Shown: positions 11,472 to 25,456 of the stretch, piece after piece | Layout: the number at the start of each line of letters is the position of its first letter | Numbering within the stretch: the stretch's first letter is position 1 | Assembly (NCBI GenBank): GCA_963514095.1 | Contig: OY741273.1 | Location: 16,921,965-16,985,964 of the forward strand | Reading direction: 5' to 3' | DNA: 64,000 nt | DNA from: Eutrigla gurnardus | Taxonomy: Eukaryota > Chordata > Actinopteri > Perciformes > Triglidae | Notes under the pieces: model-generated | The model's database searches: none | What the model saw: the letters and a program-made list of their open reading frames with translations, nothing else | What the model was told of the DNA's origin: nothing | Made by a program: the position numbers and the translations under genes

Positions 11472-14400
11472 CTGGACAAAAGGTCAGAAACATGCAGAGA
11501 ATGAGCCTGGTGGGCAGATGCTTTCATTGTGTCTGACATCTCCTCGAGTTGAAACATCAGAAACAAACATGGTTTGCCTGAAAGCGTTACAGCTGGCAAA
11601 TTACTTGCGTTTGGAATTTTATTCTTGACCTGTAGGGAACAAACTGACATCAACCTTAACAACGAGGCTTTGAAGCCTTCAGAATAGATATACAAATCTA
11701 CAAGTCCATAAACACTAAATGAGGAAGACTGTGTTATGCAATTGAAGGTTCCATCACAGATACGAAATGGATCTTGAGGTGACATTGTTATAACTAACAT
11801 TTCTTACATTGCATTTCTAAAGGAATTGACTGCCAATTTTATTTGTCATCTATGAAATCACAACATTTCAAGTGCTTTCATTGAGCTGATCTCATGATGT
11901 TCAGCTCACATTTGTCGTGGATGGAAAATTAATAACTAATGTCATTTGGTAACTAAACAGGAAAAAAAGTTTCCATTATTTACTAAAGTTTGTATGGAAA
12001 GTATATAGCTGCTCCTTTGAAAATAGAAATTAAAGATTTGGATGGAATGAAAAGCAACAACCACAATGACTGTAAACTGAATACATCAAACATCAGTAAA
12101 TATCAATTTATTACGGAAACATTTATTTTCCATATATGCAGAATTATACACGTGCTTGTTAGCTCCGAGCACAGAGAAACCGAGTGTAAGGCCCTTTAGA
12201 ATTGGAATTAGATTAATGAACATTGTCTCCATATTCAAGATAATATTAACCAGATTACATCGTAACTTTGCGTGAAATAAATGTAACGCACTAACCTGGT
12301 CTCGTATCGAGTGACAGCGTCCGTATTCCGTCTCCGTGGTGAAGGACACGCAGCCCACCAGCTTGGTGCCAGTCAGGGCGGTGATGCCGTCATCGTAGAC
12401 GGCCAAAACACACAGCTCGTAGTCCCGCGATGACGCCAGGTCACTCAGCAGGAAGTACTTATGGTTGGCTGGGATCATCCTGAATGAGAGGAAGACAGAC
12501 AAAGGTATTTGATTCAATGTTGTCCTAAATGAATGATTATTTACAGAACAGAGGTTGTGAAGACTTACGACAAAGGCTGGAGTAGAGAAGCATCACTCAT
12601 AATTAAAGAGCGTGGAGTTAAGTTCATCATCCATAAACACAAACCAAGCCATCCAAACACAGCGTGTTCACTGGGCTGAAATGTACTATGTATTTAGTGA
12701 AGCATGATGCCCCACAGTCCCCTTTAATGGTGCTCATGTTAGTGAGATACATTGAGAGAGACAGTCCAGACTTCAGATTGTTTCCTCTAATTGGAGTCTT
12801 TTAGCCCGCACCAAGATTTCTCTGTCAGTTGGGGCGACATTATGTAACAAAACTAATGTTAGGTTTAGGGAACAGAGCAGCTTAGTTAGGTTTAGGAAAA
12901 CAGTCACAAACATGTGTTGTTGTTGGACCCATCCACCCACCATAGACGGATACAAGCAATTTCTTCCTCATGCAAAAAGTTTAAGAATACCAAAACTCAT
13001 TTTAAAAATCTATTTCTCACACTATTGTGTGTATTTATTGTTGTGTTAAATGGGTTGCTCAGTCCATTGTTATCAAAGTTATCAGAAAATCCCACAACTT
13101 TTCACTGTTATTGGCTGTAGAGAGTTGCATCTGGCTGCCCTGGCGGTCTCAGAGCCAAGCCCCAATTACTCAGCAAGGCAGGAAAGTTCAACTTGGAACC
13201 TTGACAACAGCAAAAACAATTTGGTGTTTCGCCAACTTGTTCAATGTATCAATTTCAGTCTTTGGTGCAAGTCCACGTAAAATCATAGGCCTTTATAGAC
13301 CAGAGGAAAACACTGGCAACACAATAAAAGATACACTTCAATAGAGAAAATTAACTTACATGCGCACTGACACATGCAGTCATGTGTCGAGGTAAACATG
13401 TTACCTCAAACTGAAACAAAACAAAAGTAAAAACATCATGGATTGGCTTAATATGACCATGACACTGAAAGGAAAGAAAAACACAACAGAAGAACCGGAT
13501 TAATGCAGGACACACACCGTGTGTGTGTGTGTGAAAGCCCCGTCTCTGAGCCGTCCACCACCTCACCATTACGACTCACTTGAAACTTATTTGTGATACA
13601 TAACCAAAAGGAAAACATAACCCACGACTCAGTTTTTACTGTGTGGGATTGTAGATTGTTTTTGTACTTAAAATCCAGGGCTCTCTGTGTAGAAAGGGTT
13701 GTTACATTGGTTGGTTTTTATTTTAAAACGACCTCATGTTTAATGGATCCTACCAGTTATCCAGAGTGTGCAGTTGGATTTTATTTTGACATTTTGGTGT
13801 GTCACTCAAGTTTCATTTTTTTTCTCTCCACTACTTCAACTGTTATCGTTTGCTCCCTGTATTTTATAATGTTTTTATGATGATTTCATGTTGGTATATT
13901 TTATCATTCCATTGTGCAAAATGATGATCTGCCCCTTATCGTTCTGTCTCGGTCCGTCTCTAAGGGAGCAAGTCCTGACAGTCCTCCTAGATTACTGGAT
14001 TGATGTTGCAGGTCTGCTGATTGTAATGACTTATGTTGCAGTTGTCCCGGACGCAAACAGAAACCCGATGCAATTGTTCTGGCAATGAGAAGAGCAGAGG
14101 ACGTTTCTGGTAATGCAGAAGATTGAAGCTGTAGTAGAAATTTGAAGTGGAGAGAATATACACACAGAGGGAAGAAAGGCGGAGGAGACGAGGAGAGGGA
14201 ATGGAGAACAATGATGGAACTTTCCAACTTGAAAATCAAAGGGTACAAAGGTAGAGTGAGTTTAAAGACAGAGGGGAAGCAAGGAAGAAAAAGACGAAGT
14301 ATGCAGAAAGAGAGGACAGACAAAGAAGAAGAAGACGCTGGGGAGAAATGATACAAAAGGGGTGACAGGGTGAGACAGAAGAGAGAAAAAATGGAGAAGG

Positions 14401-15966
14401 TGGGGGAGTGAAAACAAAGAAGTGGAGGACGCAGGGAGACAAAGACACAACAGACTCCATATCCCCGTCAGGCTCATCACCTGACACCATAACGCTGCAT
14501 CATATCTGTTATTATATCGCATCAACTCGCTGACTTAGTGTTGCAGCAACTTTACGTTTCTTTCCTGAATATTTTCAGCAATGATGCTGAGCTGTGAATA
14601 GGACTGTATACAATCACTATGTAGCTGATTCTCACTTCCTTGATCTGGAAGTTGATTTATAAACATAATCTCTCACCCAAGTTATATGATATATTTTATT
14701 AAAAATATAAATTGATTTTAATCAGTTCATTACACCTCATTTATTGAACCTTGTACACACATTTGATGGTATGAAAATGGTAAAAAGTTTGAATTCTGAC
14801 TACAGTTATGACAAATCTTGCATAGTGTAATACTCTATATAATATGTCTACAACAACATCTGACCACGACTAGAATAAAACAATTAGCAGTCAGTGTTTG
14901 TCAGACGGCCACGGAAGAGGGAATCTTTTACTGCAACCAGTGGTTTTTATTTATGCTGGATATTATATTGTACAATTGGTCAAATATTTGCTCAAATTCA
15001 GCCACAGGATTGTCATGTGCAGCAGATTTCCACTTTCACAGTAGGACAAAATGAAATGAGTAAATATTGCAGTGGAGCTCTTCTTTGTTGCTGGTAAATG
15101 TAGAGAAGGGAAGCCTAAAGGTTAATCTGGTGACATTCTGATATTATCTGATCTGTTTCTTATCACCAGATTTTATAAAATGAAGAAAACAACAACGAAT
15201 GTATCTACTGTGTGTATCACAGCCTGATACCTCCCCTGCCCTTGCCATAGAGCTCCATTAAAAAACACATCAACCAGCCTCTCTGTTGCACTGGGGGACA
15301 TGTTCCTTCATTACCATGAATGTAGACGGTCTCTAACCGCTTTGCTCAACTGCAGGCTGGAGATAATCTCCCTGCTTATGTGGCTCAAACTGAGTGGAAA
15401 CAATTATAGAGTTTAAAACGCGACACAGCAGAACCGATCAAATTGTTTAGGTTCAGCTCTTCATAAGGGGGCGTTGAAGTCATGTGCTTTTAAGCACAGG
15501 CACAGTTGTGTCGTTGCTACGGCTGCTCTGCTGACATGCTAACAGACACACACAGACGGCTTATGCCGCTGCTGTTCATAGTTAAACAAATTAAACTCAT
15601 TTTAATTAATAATTAAACGAGATCTCCCACAAGTAAACTGCTCCAGAATGTAAGAAAAATACTTTAACTGTGCCGCCCTTAAGATGATCGAGAGCCTCCC
15701 TTGATTCCTGAACTAATTTGAGTACCGATAGAGATGGAGGAAGGATGAGGGAACAGCTTGTAAAGAGAACGGAGAAAAATAAAGAACAAAGACAGATTAT
15801 TCTGGGCTGCAGAGAGAAAAAGGAGATGTTATCGATGGAATGATAATTGAGCGGAGAAACATGGGAGCTGTGAACTAGGCCACCTACTGAAACACCAGTA
15901 TTACTGCTAACGCTGGACCCACGCCTCCACACGTCACACACACACGCGCGCGCGCACACGCGTGCG

Positions 15967-16034
<68 letters not shown>

Positions 16035-17723
16035 AATGATAGTCTGGAGCAGGAAAAGGGCAATAACTGATTCACGAATTGAAGGTTTTTTCATGTACTG
16101 GAAAATTGCTTTCTGAAGAAAAACATCTCAAACTACCTAAATAACAAATACCCAAAATGTAATTTCAAGTCTTTTGTGCATTTATGACTGTCTCCAAGTG
16201 TCAAAGTAGAGTGCAGTTTCATGGGGTCTTTGAGAGTTTAGATTATTATCAGGACTTAATCATAGATATTTTCAGGAAAAGTTGCCCCCATTATGTGTAT
16301 GGAAAACGGTGATGTAAGTCCCAACGTGACTGGAGGTGACGTTGGTCACCATCAGAGCCCAGATATATCAATAAAGATAGTTAGTAAAACGTCCTATTGG
16401 CATCAAAGAATCAGTCAATGTCTAGTAAGAAGTTCTGACAGGGATTTTAACATCTATTTTGACTACATTTTGAGCTTTTCAACCTCATTTTGTTCTTAGT
16501 TTTGGTCTCATAACACATTTCCTGTCTGGTTCCGTTTCAGTGTTTCCAGCATTTGCAGCTGGTTTCATCAAACAAGCTCTGATCAAGCTGCTGTCCACTA
16601 CCTGCTGAGCAGCAAACAGCAGCCATTAGAAACTCGCGGGTGAACACAGTGGAACATTTAGCAGCGACAGAGACAGATATTTCCCTCGGGAGTAGGTGGA
16701 GAACAAACATCCCCATCACCCGACAAGAGCATTGATATACAGAACCCTGAATTACATCTTTTGTTAAGTGATTTGCACAATATATGCACATGGCAACTAC
16801 TGTCATATATGGTTTGCTAAACATTTGGTGATGGTAAATAATCCATAAATAATTTTAGGCAACTATACCATCCACCAATCATCCACCACCCCGACCTCCT
16901 TGTGAGGTCATGCAATAGGGACTTGATTCCTGGTCTAAACCAGAGTTTCAATACAGTGAACATTGGACTTGCATTAATCAGGAAGACAATGACAAAAAAT
17001 GATACCAAAGAATATTTAGTTTGCATAGAAAAGCTATGCAGTGGTCAACAAAAAACAAATAGCAGTAAAATGTGTGCATCAAATATTACAGAGGGGGACG
17101 GAAATGTCTTTAAATTTGGTGATGAGTGCACTACGACTTACTCAAAACACAAGTTTAAGACTTGAGACTTTCTTGTGACTTGGTCTCAAAGACCATTAAC
17201 TAATGAATGATCATGCCATTGTGTGGAGACATTATTGTTCTGTTGTTAAACTTCTGTGTTTTTCATCATCGGATTAGTCAATGTTAAATAATCCGTAAAT
17301 GCATACAGATTTAGAGATCGTTTTACACATTAACAACTCTGATCATGAAAACTTGGATTCTGAATACGCATACTCTACATGTTCTCCTGCAGGTGCACGT
17401 GTCCTTTATGTGTGTGTGTGTGTACCTGTGGATCTCTCTATGTCCTCTATGTGGGTGTGTGTGTTTCCTATATATGATACAGGTGTCATCCACTGCAGGG
17501 CAGTACCTATTTATTAACAGTGAAGTGGAGGTGACGAGACAAGGAATGGAATTATAAAGCCTAGCCTGACCTGCTGGACATATACGTGTGTGTGTGTGTG
17601 TGTGAGTGTGTGTGTGTGTACGTACTAAAGAGGGACACCCAGTCTACTATAAAGGTCTGGTCTATAAGAGCAGCAGCGTTCTGGTCCCACTAATGGTTAT
17701 ATGAAGGCTTCAGGCTCTCTCTC

Positions 17724-17805
<82 letters not shown>

Positions 17806-20800
17806 TGTATCTAATGTTGCCTGTGGCCTTGTCGTTGCTGCAGGTAACTCATGTCTCAGCCTGAGGCTTCAAGACAGAACTTTATACAACAATACATCAG
17901 CACTGTCAGGGTTGGCTGTACAATTCCACGTGTAGCTCAATGGGTAGAGGAAGGCAAATTATGGCTTCAGAAGAAACAGCTTGGAATTGGTGATGGTCGC
18001 AAAACAAAGGATGTACCGGTATGAAAGTTCAGACAGCAATGATTGTGATTGGCAGCTAAACTTCTTTCTAATATCAATCATTCCTTAGAACCGTTTGGGA
18101 CTAGCCTCTCTGTACAGCCATGCACTTAATTCTGTTGTGTTACACATTTTACCAACCTATAGAATAATCAAACATCCTATGTCTAAATCTGGCCTTTGAG
18201 GGGATGTGGAAGCAGGCAGACTTATGATGAAATCCAATGATATGAATAGAAGCAGCTGAAGCGTACGGACAGTGAAGGTTATTTTCTACATTCTATATTC
18301 CCCTCGCTTCAGGCACGGAACAAGTTACAGTCCTGCACATCGGAAACAGGAAAGATCCAAGTCAAAATGTGTCCGCATGGCAGTGTGTGTCATTTGTGGT
18401 TGTGAATAATGCAATGATCATAATGATAGGAAACATGTTGAATGCCATACAGGATTTAGAGGGAAGCGTGAGATCAAGTGTTGGCTCTCTGTCTGTTCAT
18501 GGCAGCTCTGTGAATAATACAGAGGCCACAGTCGTAGAAACAGAGCCACTCGGGATTCCATACGAGGCAGGACACTTAATCCAACCCACCACTCAGGATA
18601 CGATTCATATCCACCACTCCATGTCCACGATCTATATGTAGAGACGGCCGTAAGCTTCCATTATTTAATGTCCATGGTCCTGATCTGAGAGGAGTATAGT
18701 TTAACCTCGCTCTGCAACGCAAGCATACTATATATATATATTTTATTTAGAGGAAAGGTCACAGGTTTGATTCCTGCATTGGCTGCACATACGTCCTTTT
18801 AAACTGTCATCAAAATGCCGACCATTTATTTTCCATTAGCAGCTTTTAGATTCTATTCATCTGCGTATGGTCTTGAAATCGACTAGCAGACTGTTGAGAA
18901 TGACGGTGTAATCCATCACAGTGAACAACACTTTCTTTTTGTTTTTACCTGAAGAACTAGAAAATGCCTTGAATGAAAGAAGAATGAAAATTGGTTGAAT
19001 GGGAATCAGTAAACAAGATATTCTTAATGCAGAAATGTTGAAATCACTTCTTCTTTGCACTAAATTACGTCCAGGTTTCAATAAAATGTTGGGATTGTAT
19101 TGATTCAATCAAGAAATGGCAGCCCCGTCTCCAAAAATGACGTTCCTAATCCATGAAAAAAACATACTTTTCTTGCAGACAGGGTTGGAAATCATGGCAC
19201 ACAGATGAACATCTTAAATATTACGTGGCATCCAAAAAGCAAAACATGCAGACGTCCTGAAAATGTCCAGTGATTTTCCAATACCAGAACCATAGAGGCA
19301 TGATGGGAACATGCAAAGAATGGTGCCCAAATACAAAACCCAGGGGGCGAGAGCCGGCCAACAAGCCGAGTGTGTAATTGACAGCAGTGAGTCAGAGCTA
19401 TACAATTAGTAGTAAACCTGAGGGAAGCACGGGCAGGCTGTAAGCCATCTGAACACACTGAGCCGATAATCCAATCACCCAACACCATGAACCGGTTTAA
19501 TGACCGAATATGCTTTTACGGAACATGAAACTTGATTCCGGTCAGTTATTGTGAAATCAATCAGAACAACAGCACAGAACATATCTTTTATTCAAGTTTT
19601 GTCCTGTTCCTGAAAAGGTGACTTTATGGAGATTCTACAGGACAGTAAAGGTATTAAACTTGGATGAGTCGCTTCACGCCATAGACACAAGGTCAGGGTG
19701 AGAGTTTCCCAGCATATCCTCAGTCTCATCGCCTCTCATCCTCTGAATATGAAGAAGGGAGGAAGGAGAGTGAGGAAAAACAAACAAGACAAGATAAATG
19801 GAAAGGAGATGGCGAGTAGGAGGGGGAGGCAGATGACGAGGAGGACTAGTACAAGAAGAATGAGCAAGCGTTCAGATGAAGAGACGATAAAAACACATGC
19901 AACCTGTCCAGGCTCACGTTCAATACAAGAGCTTATTCTCAACAATATCTGTTTGGTATGAAAGCAAGAGCAGCTAAAGGAAGAGAAAACGAATGTCAGA
20001 CGAGATAATAAGCAGCAACAACTCTCCTTCAAGACCGATGTTTAAACGGACGTGCAGGATGAGGGAAATAGTTGCATAAAAATGTATGAAAAATGTGGCC
20101 TTCTAAGCACATAAATAAATTTGGTCTATGTTGGTTGTAATGTACTGAGCTTTTGGCATCTCTGCTGCTAAGAATCTTTTAATCAGCACAGTACGAGGTG
20201 AACTGATTGCTTTCGGTGCTCACTGCATCGAAAAATCAACCACATCCTCAGTCCACAGCGGTGACCGTCATCTGTTTTCCCTCCTACGGCTTTCTACTGA
20301 AGCAAAAGTCGAAACCTTGCTATTGAATTGTTTTAATAGTCTGAGGAGCATGAATAAACATGTAATTAAATAAGAGGTGGAAGCAGAAGCTTTGCATTCA
20401 AATAGCTCAAAATCTCAGCCTATTGAAGAAATATGTGCACGGCAAGATACGGTCTAATTTGATTTGGTTGTAATGTGGGTGAACTCATCTTTTAAGCCTT
20501 GCAGGTCACGTGGTGACAGTCTTAGTAAAGACTCGACGGGGCCCTGTTAGGAAAAACTGGATTGTCGAAAATAACTTTAATGCATGTCTTGCAAACCATA
20601 TTTTCCTGCACAGCAAAGATGAAGACTTGAATGAGAGAGTATAGCTCAAAGTTTACAGATTTGATTTCAGCTCAACTTTAAATGTCTAGGACTTGAATAG
20701 GACTTGCTTGAAATTTGAATGGAAATGGAAACAGAGCGAGAGAGGGAGAGTGACGGTACATAAAATGCAGTGAAAGTGAGTCGGGCAGATAAAAAAATCG

Positions 20801-22585
20801 ACAGCTGGCAGACATGGACACACTGAGTGGGAATGAATGGATGACTTGAAGAGAGACGCTTATTCGACTCGTCATTATAAGACTGAAGTCTGCAGATGTA
20901 GATCAAATGTGACCTTTTGTACATTGTACATGCTAACTCACAGGATACAAGTCATAATCCATCTTTCTGGTGAAAAGGACAAATAAAATGCCTACCGTGA
21001 GCATAAAACATGCTTGTTAACAACTTCTCTCTAGTCGTAGAGTAACGCAAGGCAAAAATCTGCTTCATGTTTGGGTGCAACGGCATGAGAGAGTTCTCTT
21101 TGTGGGGAGCCGGGCAAATCCTGGGACACGCTCACTCTGAATCCTTAGTGTGCCCTGGAAAGCGTTGCAGTTCCGGTGGCCCTCAGTGAGCTCTTGCTGG
21201 TCCTTGAAAATCTGGGGGAGACGTGTAAACCTCGCACCCGGACGTATCAATATCTGCAGCAAGACTTCAAGGTGAACGGCTGATAAGGGAAGTTCAAGTT
21301 CAGCTGCTCCAAGGACTACCCCAAACCATCCGATCGGTAGTAGCGATGGGAGGTGTGCACAAAGGCCAGGGACTTAATCAATGTGAGCTTACGACCCATG
21401 CTCACTGGGAATGCCTATCTCTCTGGGAGTGCAGAACTTTAATTTAATGAGCATTTCCTTGGTGCATGCTACAGTTTCATCAGTAAGTTTCATCAAAACT
21501 ACGTCACACGTTTGTTTTACTAATTCCACTAACAAAAAAACAGGACTTCCTTGATAATGTGCTACCGCAGTGTCTCTATTGAGTGTTAATTCTCATCTCA
21601 CGGACCTTTTTCTCTTACTTGTCCATGATTTTTATGTTCATTTAAATATATTTACTTGTTTTTATACATATATATTCAAAAATGTAAATAATTTTCTCTT
21701 TCTCTTCTTGGTTTGCACTAAATATTAAATAATAAACATTAAATGTAACATAAGCATTACAGTAGTCTCACCGTACAGCTGTGCCAGTGGGAATCGTTTA
21801 TAGAGGTATAGCTGGCATAAACTAAAAGTTTCAAGCTAAAATACAATGTTTATCTATCAAATCAAGTTTGGAATAGCATAAACTGTTGACTGACAGCAAT
21901 TCTTAGAGCCACTAAAAATAGTTCCTAATGTCTTTTGCTGACACAAAAAAAGCATGTGTATTATGTTTTATTTAGCACAAGTGTAAGATGTGACCTTCAG
22001 CAGTGACACTGAGAGTTCTGAGTCTGAGCGAGAGAGAAAACCTTCTGATTTGATCGCAGCCTAAAAGCCTGGCTGTCATCTTCTGTACTGGAGGTTTGCT
22101 AACTGGAGACCCGGTGGGACAAAGAGAGAAGAGAGGGAGGGAAAAAGATGAGGAAGGGCTGGAGGGATGAGGTGTATACACACAGAGATGATATGATGGA
22201 GCAATGGAAGAGAAAGGGAAGGCAGGTGACTTTCTACAAGGTCTGTGCACCAATGGAAAAAATGGAGGATGAGGGAAAAAAGAGAGGTGTAGAAAAAGAG
22301 GAAAGCTGATGCCTCATCATCGCAGCAGAATATGATCAGCTGTCATTTTCTGGACCCTTGCTCCCCTTTCCCTCCCTCCCTCCTCCCTGACTTTTCATCC
22401 ACCCATCTGTGCATAAGCTGAGTCAAAGAAGCCTCTTCTCTTATTCACAGCACCGCATCAAGCCGCCCCTCCTCCATCACTGCCTCCCTTCCTTTTTCTA
22501 CTCTTCCATTCTGCCTCTCTTTCTTCTTTAATCTCTCCTTCGAGAGCCAAGCGGGATGGTAATTAGAAAGCACACACATGCACAT

Positions 22586-22635
<50 letters not shown>

Positions 22636-22821
22636 CGTGCTTTATAAAGCCTTGCATGCAGACACATATTCCTGGTCCGGACAGAAGAAGAAAGAGGAGC
22701 AGAAGAGAATATTAAAGGAAGGGGAATCAATAGATTCATTTCCGGGTGCTGACAGAGGTTGATCTCTCCATGCACCCATAATCCTTAGTGTGTGTGTGCG
22801 AGTGTGTGAGAGAAAAGGAAA

Positions 22822-22909
<88 letters not shown>

Positions 22910-24515
22910 GAAGGGTAAAGCTAGTGAGGTTATTTTTGCCTTGGGGCAGGACTGAGAAGACAGAAGGCATATTGTAAAAATACAACTTCCTCTGCTCCTC
23001 CCCTCCCTGCTGCTGCCTCCTCTACAGCTACAGAGCAATGAGGAAATGTCGATCTGTTATCTTGACTCTGCGGTCCACGACTTTTCTGCCAGCGCAGCAC
23101 GTTTGACTGAAATCCTGAGAGTGCAAGGAAACTGAGATGAAAAGAAAATGAGGAGGAGGTGGTGGGATGGAAACACACATTCTGACTATAACTGTGTCTT
23201 TCTCGCCATCGTTCTCCCATACTCCTTTGCCTTAAACGTGTTTCTGGCTCCTTCTTGCTCCCCCTCACCGACCGCGAAATGCACATTTTTCTGGAAGATG
23301 ATTGGTCGTCTTCAGCCCCCTGCTGTAGTGGAGCCCACACTGCCACTAACTGCACTCTGAACAAAATTACATTTTCAGTCAGAAGTCAGAAGATCAGTTC
23401 CTGCGAACATTTACAGTTACGGTCTTGTGCGGTTAGTTTTAGTTGACAGAAGGATTCTGCCTTTGGCCAGATTGTGGTTTGTAAAGTAAACAAACTGCGC
23501 TTGTCTTTCCCTCACCTGAACCAGCTGCTCTAACAGCCACACAAAATAACATAGATCATGCTTATATAGGAAAACTATTGAAATACCATGTAAGTGAATG
23601 TTTGGAAGATTTGTTCAGTATGAACATTTTGCACAAGAGCTGGAAAGCTAAATTATGTTTCATTAATTGCGTTTGTTCACTTATTATTTTACTAAAAGCT
23701 CGTCAACATTGTAATACAGCAGCCTCGTTCTCACCCTCCCTCCCCCGAGCCTTGCCTCGGCTCGTCCAGATGCTCTCCACAAAGTTTTTATGTTCTTACG
23801 GCTATTGAAGAGTGATGCAAAATGCTGTATGATTATGAATCACCCGGAGAACCTCATATGGAGAGGACAGAAAAGAGTACTGGCAGCTGTTGAGAAGTGA
23901 CGCTGCGGGAGAACAAGAAACATTATGCCAAAGAGTAAAATGTTGAAGTGGTGATTCTGCATACTGGTGAGTACCCGCCTCCGAACACTAACCGACTTCA
24001 ATCTGAAGAGATTTTATCAGAGACATCCTTTCCTTCTCTCCTCATAAAGAGTCTATTGTCCATGTTGAACCAATGGCCTTGATTGTCCGAGAAGAAGTAC
24101 TACAATTTCAGTACTTATATGAGTACTTAATAATATAACAATAACTTTGAAAACATTAAACTTTGTGTTTTCCTGATACAAACAATCAACTGTTTAACCT
24201 GCTGTCAGTTACACAGTTAAAATAAATATTAAAGATACAAAAGCTCAGAGGAGCAGCTTGTCACTGAAAGGAGAATAGTGCTGGTCCACCTTAAAGGTCT
24301 GCTCAGAGTTTCTTTATTTTTTTTTATCCTGGAGCCAGTTGCTAATGTTGGGGCTAACTGCTACATTCACAGCTGTTACGCCATCACACACTCTGGTCTC
24401 TCTGTCACGCTAACATTACGTCGTTTATTGATAGTTCCATCTTTGTTTTTGTGTTAATGAGTTAAAATAATGAATGCATTAACTCAATAAATTAATTGCG
24501 CTAATGCGTACATTT

Positions 24516-24565
<50 letters not shown>

Positions 24566-25411
24566 TGGTTGGCATAGATACATTTTTTTTATCTAGATTA
24601 ATCTCACTGTAATATTGGAATTGATCTAGATTAAAATGGCTCATTTGAATTCTGCCGAAGGCATTCATAATATGTGTGTGCGACCTAATTAATGACTAAC
24701 TAACTAATTCCGCATTGCACAAGGTGCAAACAACCTCAGTCTTGTCGACGTTTCCATTGGGAAGCTTCTTAAAAATACATTTTCCCTGAAGCAAACCTTC
24801 ATAGCTGCATCCATGTCAGCACGTCACGTTTGATGTGGTAATTTCACAGTAGGCATACACAGGTTCCAAGTCTGACTCGTTCTCGTCCCCTACAGTGCAA
24901 TTCGGCCAGGTATACATCCGCGCACATCCCGATAAGAGTCTCGCGTTAACGCAGCACGTTTACGCCGATAACGGCCCACAACTAATATATATATATATAT
25001 ATATATAGGAGTGGAGACATCTATTTCATGTGTAATGCATAATTTGTCATGGCATTATTATCCAGCAGCAGTAGCCAGCAAGGAACAACCAGCGGCTTCA
25101 GACTGGCTGGGGAAATGCATGAGTAAAAGAGAGGGTTCCTCCCGCCACCCCCCTTCAACAACTTCCATGATGAACCCCAGAGATGCTGCAGCCCAATGGC
25201 CGACTGCAGCTGCTCAGTTTGCACACTTAATGCAGTCCAGCAGCACTGGACGCCTCCCAAAGGTGAATGTGAAGCAGGCCGGGGTATAACCCAGGCAAGC
25301 TCCACTTTCCCTGGATAAAGGTTAGTAAAAGGCTGCGATGGTTCGGGTGAGCTATTTGTTGGGAGAGCTGACTGCATTCACACTTTTAGAATGGTGTGTG
25401 TGTGTTTGTGC

Positions 25412-25456
<45 letters not shown>

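Noticed and set aside
15606..16094. 162-residue minus-strand open frame
   Set aside because: Its core is a translated CA/CG repeat and it matches no family; it lies in lrfn3 intron 6.
17931..17953. tRNA A-box-like GTGTAGCTCAATGGGTAGAG
   Set aside because: No B box or cloverleaf at the right spacing. A B-box-like GGTTTGATTCC at about 18757 is too far away, so at most these are SINE scraps.
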